Assembly: GCF_012273015.1 (NCBI RefSeq)
Contig: NZ_CP050954.1
Coordinates: 4,504,001 to 4,568,000 of the forward strand
DNA length: 64,000 nt
Direction of reading: 5' to 3'
Origin: Hymenobacter sp. BT18
GTDB taxonomy: Bacteria; Bacteroidota; Bacteroidia; Cytophagales; Hymenobacteraceae
Part shown: in pieces, positions 57,354-64,000 of the stretch
How the letters are laid out: the number at the start of each line of letters is the position of its first letter
Position numbering within the stretch: the stretch's first letter is position 1
Translations under genes and position numbers: made by a program
Notes under the pieces: model-generated
The model's database searches: none
Told to the model about the DNA's origin: nothing
What the model saw: the letters and a program-made list of their open reading frames with translations, nothing else

Positions 57354-57905
57354 ATGCAGAATACCCAGCTAAGCAAACTCCTGAGCTATGCCCTTCGCCA
57401 CCGCCCCGACGAGCTGGGCCTCACCCTCGACGCCCAGGGCTGGGTGCCGGTAACTGACCTCCTGACAGCCCTGCAAACCCGCGATGCCCGCATTTCTCTG
57501 AGCCAGTTGCAGGCAGTAGTAGCCTCCAACGACAAAAAGCGGTTTGCCTTTTCCGGAGATGGCCAGTTGCTGCGGGCCAGCCAGGGCCACTCCGTGGAGG
57601 TTGACCTGGGGCTAGAACCCGTGGTGCCACCCGCAACCCTGTACCACGGCACCGCCACCCGGTTTGTAGCCAGCATCTTGGCCGAGGGGCTGCGGCCGGG
57701 CAGCCGCCAGCATGTGCACCTCTCTCCCGACCGCGCCACCGCCGAAGCCGTAGGCCGGCGGCACGGCAAGCCCGCTATTCTGCTGGTAGCGGCCGGGGCT
57801 ATGCACGAGGCCGGAATACCGTTCTACCAATCAGCCAACGGCGTGTGGCTGACGGCCGCCGTGCCACCGCAGTATCTGCAGCCGGAGCCGCCTGAAAGCA
57901 TATGA
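57354..57905 (+). CDS. kptA: RNA 2'-phosphotransferase (KptA/Tpt1)
   Basis: This 183-residue Tpt1/KptA enzyme removes the internal 2'-phosphate from RNA by transfer to NAD. In eukaryotes it completes tRNA splicing; the bacterial role is not settled because bacteria lack such introns. The N-terminal winged-helix lobe has the SKLLSYALRHRPDELGLTLDAQGWV signature. The C-terminal NAD-binding lobe has LYHGTATRF (YHGT at about 97-100), HVHLSPDRATAEAVGRRHGKPAILLV, and FYQSANGVWLTAAVP. Its stop overlaps the start of the M28 peptidase gene (ATGA). No RNA ligase or phosphatase gene is adjacent. Confidence 0.93.
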   Translation: MQNTQLSKLLSYALRHRPDELGLTLDAQGWVPVTDLLTALQTRDARISLSQLQAVVASNDKKRFAFSGDGQLLRASQGHSVEVDLGLEPVVPPATLYHGTATRFVASILAEGLRPGSRQHVHLSPDRATAEAVGRRHGKPAILLVAAGAMHEAGIPFYQSANGVWLTAAVPPQYLQPEPPESI

Positions 57906-58831
57906 AGCGGCTACTGACGTTAGCCGGGCTAGGCCTGCTGGCTGCTTCGGCAGCGGCGCAGCCTTCTGCCGGTTCGGCGGCCGATACAGCCCGGCTGCGC
58001 CGCCACATTGTCGCGCTTACATCCACGCCCGAGCCGCGCAACTATCTGCACCTGGCTAGCCTCAACCAGGCTGCCGACTATATTAAAGCTGAGCTGACTG
58101 CCGCCGGGGCCCGCCCTGCCGAGCAGACGTACACCGTGCAAGGCCGCGTGTATCGCAATATCCTGGGTTCGTTTGGGCCAGCTGAGGGGCCGCGCCTCAT
58201 CCTGGGGGCGCACTACGACGTGTTCGGGGAGCAGCCCGGCGCCGACGACAACGGCAGCGGGGTAGCGGCCCTGTTGGAAGTGGCCCACCTGCTGGGCCAG
58301 CAGGCGGCGCTGCCTTACCGGGTGGATGTAGTAGCCTATACCCTGGAAGAGCCACCGTTTTTTCGCACCAAGAACATGGGCAGCTACGTGCACGCTCAGG
58401 CTTTGCACGAAGCAGGCGTGGCGGTGCGGGGCATGGTGGCGCTGGAAACCCTCGGGTATTTCGACGACCAAAAGCATACCCAGGACTATCCACAGTCACC
58501 CCTGAAATGGCTATATGGCAACAGAGGTAACTACGTAACGGTAGCTCAGAAATTCGGGAACGGCCGGTTTGGGCGGCAGTTTGCCCGTCGTTACCGGGGA
58601 GCTGCTGCCTTGCCCGTGAAGCGCTTCAAAGCCCCGGCCTGGCTGCCCGGCATCGACTTCTCCGACCACCTCAACTACTGGCATTTCGGCTACCCGGCTG
58701 TACTGCTCACCGACACGGCTTTCTACCGCAACAAGCACTACCACCGGCGCAGTGATACGCTGGACCGACTGGATATGCGCCGCTTGGGTTTGGCCGTGGA
58801 TGCTCTGCTGGCGGTGGTACTGCAACCTTAA
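57902..58831 (+). CDS. M28 family zinc peptidase, exported
   Basis: This 309-residue aminopeptidase-like protein of family M28 has a signal peptide (about 1-19, ending ASAAAQ). Zinc and catalytic residues are visible: His104 and Asp106 in LGAHYDVFG, Asp116 in ADDNGSG, Glu149-Glu150 in TLEEPPF, the Glu in ALETLGYF, and a late His in KHYHRRSDTLDRLD. It is probably periplasmic or surface-located and removes N-terminal residues from peptides. It is co-translated with kptA through a 4-base overlap; the functional link, if any, is unclear. Confidence 0.93.
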   Translation: MKRLLTLAGLGLLAASAAAQPSAGSAADTARLRRHIVALTSTPEPRNYLHLASLNQAADYIKAELTAAGARPAEQTYTVQGRVYRNILGSFGPAEGPRLILGAHYDVFGEQPGADDNGSGVAALLEVAHLLGQQAALPYRVDVVAYTLEEPPFFRTKNMGSYVHAQALHEAGVAVRGMVALETLGYFDDQKHTQDYPQSPLKWLYGNRGNYVTVAQKFGNGRFGRQFARRYRGAAALPVKRFKAPAWLPGIDFSDHLNYWHFGYPAVLLTDTAFYRNKHYHRRSDTLDRLDMRRLGLAVDALLAVVLQP

Positions 58832-59027
58832 CTGCTAGGATGCGCCGACCAAACAACGAATGGCGCCGGTTAGCGGTAATAGGGCCAGTGGAAAATAGAC
58901 CTGGGGCCGCCGGCACGCTGGGTATTCTAGCCTCAGTCTGCCAGCGGTGGGGGCTCCGCTCAGCCAGGTATAGGGCAGATGAAGCGGAGGAAACCGGGCC
59001 GTGGGTACTTCTTCAGGAGTCAGAAGC

Positions 59028-60776
59028 TCAAGCCGATGGCGCATTGGGTAGGCTTACCGTGAAGGTAGTGCCAACACCAGGGGTGCTACTTACATCCAGC
59101 TTCCCACCGCGCTGCTGAATAATACTTTGAATCATGTGCAGGCCTAGGCCCACCCCCTCGCCCTCGGCCGTGAGGCGGGTGAAGGGCTGAAACAGCCGGT
59201 CCCGGTCCCGGGCCAGGTCGATACCGCGGCCATTGTCGGTCACCGTAAGCACCACTAGGTTATCCTGCCGATGGGTGCGTACTTCAATTACCGGGCGCCG
59301 CTCCGGGGCGCGGTACTTCAGGGCGTTGTGAACCAGGTTTTTCAGGATGCTTTCCAGGTAAATGCGCGGGTAATAGATGCTGGGTGCAGCCTGGAAATCG
59401 GCCGTGAGCTGCCCATATTGCTGGTGCAGGAGCTCGGCTACTTCGGCTTGCACCGTGGCAAATACGTCGGCAAAGGCCACGCCTTCCGGGGCGGAGGCCG
59501 CCGCCCCGTGCTGGGTGTGCAGCACCTGCAGCAGGCCCTGCACCGTGTCGGCGAGGCGGGTAGCCTCCTGATCCAGCAAAGTCAGGACGTGGTCCCGCAC
59601 CGGCTCCGATGACTCCTCGTGGTACACCTCCAGCAGGCTACGCAAATTCGTGGATGGCCCCTTCAGGTCGTGGGCCACGATGTGCACAAAAGAGTCCAGG
59701 GCCGTGTTGGCCTCGCGCAGGGCCTGGTTTAGGCGCTGGGCCTCGTAGGCAGCATCGGCTCGCGCCAGGGCCCGGCCGGCGTAGTCGGCTACCAGGTTGA
59801 AAAAGGCCCGGTATGCCTCGTCCAGGGGGCGGCGGGCGCTCAGGCCCACAATCAGCACGGTCGTAGCGGCGCTTCCCGGCAGGCCATTGTGCAAGGGCAG
59901 GAGCAGGGCACCCGAAGGCTGCTCGGGCCACTCCCCCGTAGGCCAGGAGCCAAAACGCTCGGTCAGGTTCTCGACCAGCAGAGGCGCACTGCGGCGCACG
60001 GCTTCGGCCAGTGGCCAGCCCGGGGAAGAAAAGTCGGGCACCAGCGGGAGGGCGGCCGGGGCCGCGGGCTCCCCGGCAGGCAGGCCAAACCAGGCCCGCA
60101 GCTGGGCATGGGAAGCGGCGGGCTCGTGCGTATAGAGCAGGGCAAAAGGTATGTCGGCCGCGTTGGTGGCCAGGGCACCAATGACGTGCTGGGCCGCTTC
60201 GGCCGGCAGAGCCGACAAAGCCGTTTGGGCCGTGAGGTGGCTAAGGAGCGCCAGGCGCCGGTGCTGAAGCACGGTAGCAGTGGTTTCCAGCGCCGTTACG
60301 AAAATACCGGCCACTACGCCGGCTTCGTTGTAAATGGGGCTGTGGGAGAAGGTGAAGTACGCCTCCTCGACCGTGCCCCGGCGGTTGGGCAATACCAGGC
60401 TGTTTTCGAAGTAGGTAGTCTGCCCGGCCAGCACGGGCTGGAAAATATCCAGCAGAAAGGGCCACATCTCCCGCCACCACGGCTCGGCAGGCTGGCCTAG
60501 GGCGCCAGGGTGCTTGCCTTGCAGAATGGTAGCGTACCCATCATTATAGAAGTGCACAAGCTGGGGGCCCCAGTGCACCATCATCGGAAACTGCGAGCCA
60601 AGCATAATGCTCACGGCCGTGCGCAGACTTTGAGGCCAGGTGCGCACGGGGCCAAGCAGCGTCTGGGACCAATCCAGCTGCCGAATACGGGCGCCCATTT
60701 CCCCGCCGCCGGGAAACAGGCGCGCTAGTAGCTCCGCTTCCGGTAGCAGTTCGTTGGACTCAGCTGACAAAGGCAT
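59028..60776 (-). CDS. PAS-domain sensor histidine kinase
   Basis: This 582-residue histidine kinase has no membrane helices. The N-terminus (about 1-170) has a PAS-like domain with LDWSQTLLGPVRTWPQSLRTAVSIMLGSQFPMMVHWGPQLVHFYND, a form common in soluble hybrid kinases. A GAF-like region (about 175-340) follows, then a coiled coil, the H-box IVAHDLKGPSTNLR (phosphoacceptor His at about 365), and an ATPase domain with N-box KNLVHNALKYRA, G1 VTDNGRGI and G2 EGVGLGLHMI. No response regulator is adjacent, so it is an orphan kinase. A -7 box lies 56 bases upstream. Confidence 0.93.
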   Translation of the reverse strand: MPLSAESNELLPEAELLARLFPGGGEMGARIRQLDWSQTLLGPVRTWPQSLRTAVSIMLGSQFPMMVHWGPQLVHFYNDGYATILQGKHPGALGQPAEPWWREMWPFLLDIFQPVLAGQTTYFENSLVLPNRRGTVEEAYFTFSHSPIYNEAGVVAGIFVTALETTATVLQHRRLALLSHLTAQTALSALPAEAAQHVIGALATNAADIPFALLYTHEPAASHAQLRAWFGLPAGEPAAPAALPLVPDFSSPGWPLAEAVRRSAPLLVENLTERFGSWPTGEWPEQPSGALLLPLHNGLPGSAATTVLIVGLSARRPLDEAYRAFFNLVADYAGRALARADAAYEAQRLNQALREANTALDSFVHIVAHDLKGPSTNLRSLLEVYHEESSEPVRDHVLTLLDQEATRLADTVQGLLQVLHTQHGAAASAPEGVAFADVFATVQAEVAELLHQQYGQLTADFQAAPSIYYPRIYLESILKNLVHNALKYRAPERRPVIEVRTHRQDNLVVLTVTDNGRGIDLARDRDRLFQPFTRLTAEGEGVGLGLHMIQSIIQQRGGKLDVSSTPGVGTTFTVSLPNAPSA

Positions 60777-60832
60777 AAGGCTAGTACGCGAAGCGTCGCA
60801 TGGATGAGTGCCGCCCCGTGGGCGCGGTAGCT

Positions 60833-60840
60833 CAAATATA
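60833..60840 (-). promoter_or_regulatory. Probable -7 box (TATATTTG) of the histidine kinase gene
   Basis: The minus strand reads TATATTTG, ending 56 bases before the kinase ATG at 60776, and matches TAnnTTTG. Confidence 0.45.
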
Positions 60841-61096
60841 CCCCAACTATTTTTTGCCTGGGGTTTCCGCAGTCGGGAAAGCCCTTGGCATATGGTTCCC
60901 AGGCAGAGTTCCGAGTTGCGTTGGGGGTAGGTAACGCCCCAGGTTCACCCAGCTAAGCAGCACCCCGGACGAAGAAAAACTACTCTTGGTACTCAGTTGC
61001 GGTGGCCCCGCCGGCTTTGCGCCGCTGCGCCGCTGAATAGCGCCTAAGGTCCTCCACTGCCTGCAACTACCCCGGTGGCCACGCTGCACCAGCCGC
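60841..61096. other. Non-coding spacer
   Basis: These 256 bases between the histidine kinase promoter and the end of the 200-residue gene contain no convincing gene. An 80-codon minus-strand frame is Arg/Gly/Pro/Ser-rich and looks non-coding. No strong hairpin was seen. Confidence 0.4.
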
Positions 61097-61699
61097 TTAA
61101 GCGGGGTGGCTGGGTGTGGGTAGCGTACCCACCCATACCCAGCCGGTTTGCACTAGTAGGTACTCCTGCCCATCAGGGGTCTGGTAGGGCCGGTGCGGCT
61201 TGCGAAGCACCCAGGCGGGCCAGCTGGTGGGGTAATCAAACCGGTCGAGCATGGCTTCCCAGTGGTGGGTGCGCCAGGAAAGCTGCCCGGCGCCGGGTAG
61301 CTGCTGGTACTCCGGTGGCAGGGGAGGGCCCTCCGGCACGGCGTCGCCGAAACCCGTAGCGTACCACCTGATGCGTTCCTGCACGCCGGCTACTACCTGG
61401 GAGCTGTGCGCAAAATCGGGCGAAACCAGCCAAACCGCCAGATAATAGGACTCGGGCTGGTTGTGAAGCTGTTGATTCCAGGCCAGGAAAGTGTCCAGTA
61501 AGTACTGCGCCGCTACCTGACGTACCGCTTTGGGCGGCTGCCGCTGGTGCCAGTGCCAGGGACCAAGGCCTAGTTTTTCATATTCATAATGCCAACGCTT
61601 CAGGCTGGCAGGATTCAACGCAGCGGTACCTTGCTGGTAGCGTTGCTCGAGCCCGGCAAAGCGGCGGCGCTTGCCACGGATCTTTTTAGAAGCCGGCAT
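61097..61699 (-). CDS. Hypothetical protein, 200 residues
   Basis: I do not recognise the family. The protein is soluble and rich in aromatic residues, especially Trp and Tyr (LGPWHWHQRQPPKAV, ESYYLAVWLVSPDF, EYLLVQTGWVWVG). It has a basic N-terminal tail (MPASKKIRGKRRRFAG) that could bind nucleic acid. The many Trp/His pairs suggest a carbohydrate- or nucleic-acid-binding fold, but this is only inference. It is divergent from the InsA-like zinc-ribbon gene through an AT-rich spacer, and could share regulation with it. Start ATG 61699. Confidence 0.7.
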   Translation of the reverse strand: MPASKKIRGKRRRFAGLEQRYQQGTAALNPASLKRWHYEYEKLGLGPWHWHQRQPPKAVRQVAAQYLLDTFLAWNQQLHNQPESYYLAVWLVSPDFAHSSQVVAGVQERIRWYATGFGDAVPEGPPLPPEYQQLPGAGQLSWRTHHWEAMLDRFDYPTSWPAWVLRKPHRPYQTPDGQEYLLVQTGWVWVGTLPTPSHPA

Positions 61700-61787
61700 A
61701 GAAGGATGATTAGTAGATTATTTGCTAAAATACTATATCTTTACTAAATACCTATAGCTAGTAGGTAAGCCCTTACTCACCCGCCTC
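61700..61787. promoter_or_regulatory. AT-rich divergent promoter region
   Basis: The core of this 88-base spacer is strongly AT-rich. It contains a -7-like TATCTTTA at 61736-61743 on the plus strand and the related words TTTGCTAAA and TTTACTAAA in the same orientation, which may be operator half-sites for the InsA-like DNA-binding protein. Confidence 0.45.
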
Positions 61788-62210
61788 ATGTCCCAACTGC
61801 GCTGCCCCAAATGCGAATCGATGGAAGCTACAAAAAGTGGCGTGGTAGGGGAGCGGCAGCGCTACAAGTGCAAGAATTGCGGCTACCACTACTCGGTAGC
61901 CAAGGCGGGCAAGGAAACCAATCCGTACTACGTGATTAAAGCCCTGCAGCTGTTTATAGAAGGCGTAAGCTACCGCGAAATCGAGCGGTTGCTGGGCGTG
62001 AGCCACGTATCGGTCATGAATTGGGTGAAGAAGTACGGGGTGAAGGCTCCCCGCCAGATCGGCTACTACCCCACGTATAAAATACTTAACCAGAAAGAGT
62101 TGGCGGAGTTTTTTCAGAAGCCCGAAAACCTGAAAAGCGCTGGCCTGATGGTAACGGAGCTGGGCGATAAGTACATGATGATCCGGTGGGAGCGGTTCCG
62201 GCAGGCCTAA
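61788..62210 (+). CDS. IS1/InsA-like zinc-ribbon and HTH protein without transposase
   Basis: This 140-residue protein starts with a zinc ribbon (Cys6, Cys9, Cys28, Cys31 in LRCPKCES... and YKCKNCGYHY) like the N-terminal domain of IS1/IS1595 transposase InsA. A helix-turn-helix follows (about 50-85, FIEGVSYREIERLLGVSHVSVMNWVKKYG). The last 45 residues are a separate small domain, not an InsB/DDE catalytic part. No terminal inverted repeats, target duplication or transposase frame is nearby. It therefore looks like a domesticated DNA-binding regulator rather than a live IS. The neighbours suggest it may control the divergent gene or the porin gene. Confidence 0.85.
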   Translation: MSQLRCPKCESMEATKSGVVGERQRYKCKNCGYHYSVAKAGKETNPYYVIKALQLFIEGVSYREIERLLGVSHVSVMNWVKKYGVKAPRQIGYYPTYKILNQKELAEFFQKPENLKSAGLMVTELGDKYMMIRWERFRQA

Positions 62211-62348
62211 GCCTATAGCGGTTAGCAGAACTATAGCTGGGGTGTGGCTTCCAGCGGGGGATTTTTCTACTTGGTGGTACCAGTCCGGCACCCCAAGGCG
62301 GTGGCGGTTGGCCCCGCCGAACTTTCCCTCACCGCAATTCCCCCAACC

Positions 62349-63875
62349 ATGCAAAACGTCCGTTATGCGCTGGCTTTGAGCACCCTGCTCACGGCTACCG
62401 CCGCCACGGCTCAGATTCAGCCCGTGCCGCCGGCCCAGCCGGCCCCGCCCCCCGCCGCGCCGGCTGTGCCACCCACTCCGGCTGCCCCCACCGAATCGGT
62501 ACCGTACGGGGCGGGCATGAAGGTGAACATCTCGCCCGATGGCTCGAAGTACGTGCGCTTTATCACCTGGCACCAGGTGTGGTCGCGCTGGACGAAGAAC
62601 AACACCGGTACGCTGCGCGCCCCCGGCAAGCCCCAGGATAGTCAGGTGGACTTCGCGCTGCGCCGCTCGCGTTTTATTGTGCTTTCGCAGCTGAACCCGC
62701 GCTTTCTGGTGTACACGCACCTAGGGATTAATAACCAGACAGCCGTGAGTGGGGGCACCGCGCCCACCACCGACGGCAAGAAGCCGCAGCTGTTTGTGCA
62801 CGAAGCCGTGGTGGAATACAAGGTAAACCAATACCTGAACCTGGGCGCCGGCATGCACTACCAGAACGGCCTCTCGCGCATGACGCGCTCCAGCACCATC
62901 AACTACCTCACGCTGGATGCCCCGCTCACCAACTGGCCCACCATCGAAACCATCGACCAGTTTGCCCGCGGCATTGGCGTGTACGGCAAAGGCCGCATCG
63001 GCAAGCTGGACTACGCGCTGTCAGTAAATGAGTCGTTTCTGACCAACCAGACGGGGGCCTTCAGCACTCCTCTGGGCCTGGGTACCACCGCCACCACCGG
63101 CACCGCCCCCGACCAGGTGACCACCAGCACCGGCAACAACACGGCTCAGTACAATCCCCAGGGAACCAACCACATTTACCAGGGCTATTTCAGCTACGAG
63201 TTTCTGGAGCAGGAAGGCAACCTGCTGCCCTTCAACGTGGGCACCTACCTGGGCGCCCGGCGCATATTCAACATTGGGGCCGGCTTCTTCTATAACAAAG
63301 ACGGCATGGTGTCGCGCCCCACGGGCAGCGTAGTGAGCGTGCCCGGCACGGCTTTCACCCCGGCGCAGACTGCGGCTATTGGTACGGAAAAGCACGACAT
63401 TGCCCTGTTCTCGGCGGACGTGTTTTTTGATACGCCCCTCAACAAGGAGACGGGCACGGCCTTCACGCTCTACGGCGTGTACTACAACTACAACATGGGC
63501 CCCAACCACGTGCGCTTTATCGGGGCGGCCAACCCCGGCTATGGGGCCGATGCCCGCCGCGGCAACGCCGTGCCACAGTCGGGCACGGGCAACGTGGGCT
63601 ACGTGCAGGCCGGCTACCTGCTGCCCAAAAATCTGCTCGGCCCCAAGGTGCGCGTGCAGCCCTACGCTTCCCACCTGCTGGCTGGGTACGAGGGCCTGAA
63701 AACCAGCACCGGCGAGCAAAAGAACGTGAACATCTTCGATGCCGGCGCCAACTTCTACGTGGACGGGCACAACGCCAAGTTCACCCTCAACTACCGCCAC
63801 CGCCCCGACTTCACGAACGTGAACGACGTGCAGTACCGGCCCGAAATCACCCTGCAGACGCAGGTTTCCTTGTAA
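62349..63875 (+). CDS. Outer-membrane porin-like beta-barrel protein
   Basis: This 508-residue exported barrel protein has a signal peptide (about 1-21), then a Pro/Ala-rich linker (about 22-52), and alternating aromatic strands typical of phosphate-selective-type (OprP/OprO) porins. These include YVRFITWHQVWSRWT, ALRRSRFIVLSQLNPRFLVYTHLGINN, and the C-terminal strands FTLNYRHRPDFTNVNDVQYRPEITLQTQVSL. It probably forms a channel for small anions or acids. A gene starts 51 bases downstream on the same strand and may encode the partner transporter. The start is ATG 62349. Confidence 0.82.
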   Translation: MQNVRYALALSTLLTATAATAQIQPVPPAQPAPPPAAPAVPPTPAAPTESVPYGAGMKVNISPDGSKYVRFITWHQVWSRWTKNNTGTLRAPGKPQDSQVDFALRRSRFIVLSQLNPRFLVYTHLGINNQTAVSGGTAPTTDGKKPQLFVHEAVVEYKVNQYLNLGAGMHYQNGLSRMTRSSTINYLTLDAPLTNWPTIETIDQFARGIGVYGKGRIGKLDYALSVNESFLTNQTGAFSTPLGLGTTATTGTAPDQVTTSTGNNTAQYNPQGTNHIYQGYFSYEFLEQEGNLLPFNVGTYLGARRIFNIGAGFFYNKDGMVSRPTGSVVSVPGTAFTPAQTAAIGTEKHDIALFSADVFFDTPLNKETGTAFTLYGVYYNYNMGPNHVRFIGAANPGYGADARRGNAVPQSGTGNVGYVQAGYLLPKNLLGPKVRVQPYASHLLAGYEGLKTSTGEQKNVNIFDAGANFYVDGHNAKFTLNYRHRPDFTNVNDVQYRPEITLQTQVSL

Positions 63876-63926
63876 GCCCCTCGGCCCAGCTGTCAACCGA
63901 ACCTTTCACTCCAACCCGTAATTCCC

Positions 63927-64000
63927 ATGAACCAGCACTTACCCCAGCGCGACGCGGCGGCCTACGCCGGTGCCGCGCCCGTGGGCAGCCCCGTCGCCGA
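63927..64000 (+). CDS. Start of a gene cut by the window edge (unknown)
   Basis: Only 24 codons are visible (MNQHLPQRDAAAYAGAAPVG...), an Ala/Pro-rich soluble N-terminus. It begins 51 bases after the porin stop on the same strand and is likely co-transcribed. In this setting an inner-membrane transporter would be plausible, but nothing in the visible sequence shows it. Confidence 0.5.
   Translation, partial: MNQHLPQRDAAAYAGAAPVGSPVA

Noticed and set aside
60847..61089. 80-codon minus-strand frame between the kinase and the 200-residue gene
   Set aside because: Arg/Gly/Pro/Ser-rich low-quality composition, no start signal, no homology evident.
61788..62210. Intact IS1-type insertion sequence
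   Set aside because: There is no DDE/InsB reading frame and no terminal inverted repeats or target duplication.

Overview
The window looks like chromosomal DNA of a GC-rich member of the Bacteroidota, most likely Cytophagales close to Hymenobacter. This is inferred from several things: the type IX secretion regulator PorX, an LpxC-FabZ fusion, two outer-membrane beta-barrel TonB-type receptors, a DUF2851 protein, the absence of purine-rich Shine-Dalgarno sites, and many TAnnTTTG (-7 type) promoter boxes. I found no rRNA, tRNA, CRISPR array, prophage or complete insertion sequence. About 60 protein genes are annotated; the first and the last are cut by the window edges.

Layout. 0-9.5 kb: cytidine deaminase (partial), a saccharopine-dehydrogenase-like gene with an ABC membrane/ATPase pair, then a minus-strand block (trmN6-like methyltransferase, acyltransferase, rnhA, marC, class V aminotransferase, aroQ) and xerD. 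9.5-26.5 kb: a polytopic membrane protein, ftsK, lolA, DUF2851, another membrane protein, a NeuD-like acyltransferase, trhO, a nucleoside phosphorylase, a LuxC-type reductase divergent from a ferredoxin, aat and valS. 26.7-37.4 kb: an S9 oligopeptidase, a TonB-type receptor, a 2-oxoacid dehydrogenase E2, cinA, DUF4197 and a small acidic protein. 37.6-45 kb: an ABC ATPase, lpxA, lpxC/fabZ and lpxD (lipid A synthesis), a GT39-like membrane protein and an HD hydrolase. 45-54 kb: porX, a MarR-TonB receptor pair, an aminotransferase, tsaE and ald. 54-64 kb: a flavin reductase, an SPFH protein coupled to a diverged NAD-kinase-fold protein, kptA with an M28 peptidase, a PAS histidine kinase, an InsA-like zinc-ribbon/HTH protein and a porin.

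The strongest unexplained signal is a family of palindromic elements in the spacers between genes. Their arms are degenerate tandem words of 7-9 bp; the word differs between elements, but several pairs of elements share one. I count 13, at about 5.9, 6.6, 7.9, 18.5, 24.4, 36.0, 36.9, 38.2, 39.1, 40.6, 52.0, 52.5 and 57.2 kb. One lies in frame inside valS. Others supply stop codons (aroQ, the acidic protein, lpxA, lpxC/fabZ, tsaE), and each gap between the lpx genes holds one. A second repeat class is REP-like (CTGAGCGGAGC core) at 26.5 and 47.3 kb.

Other points of interest are three matching TACGAA-N4-TTCGTA operators in front of marR and its neighbouring receptor gene, the SPFH/NAD-kinase-like pair, the orphan InsA-like DNA-binding protein, and -7 boxes so close to start codons that the mRNAs may be leaderless.
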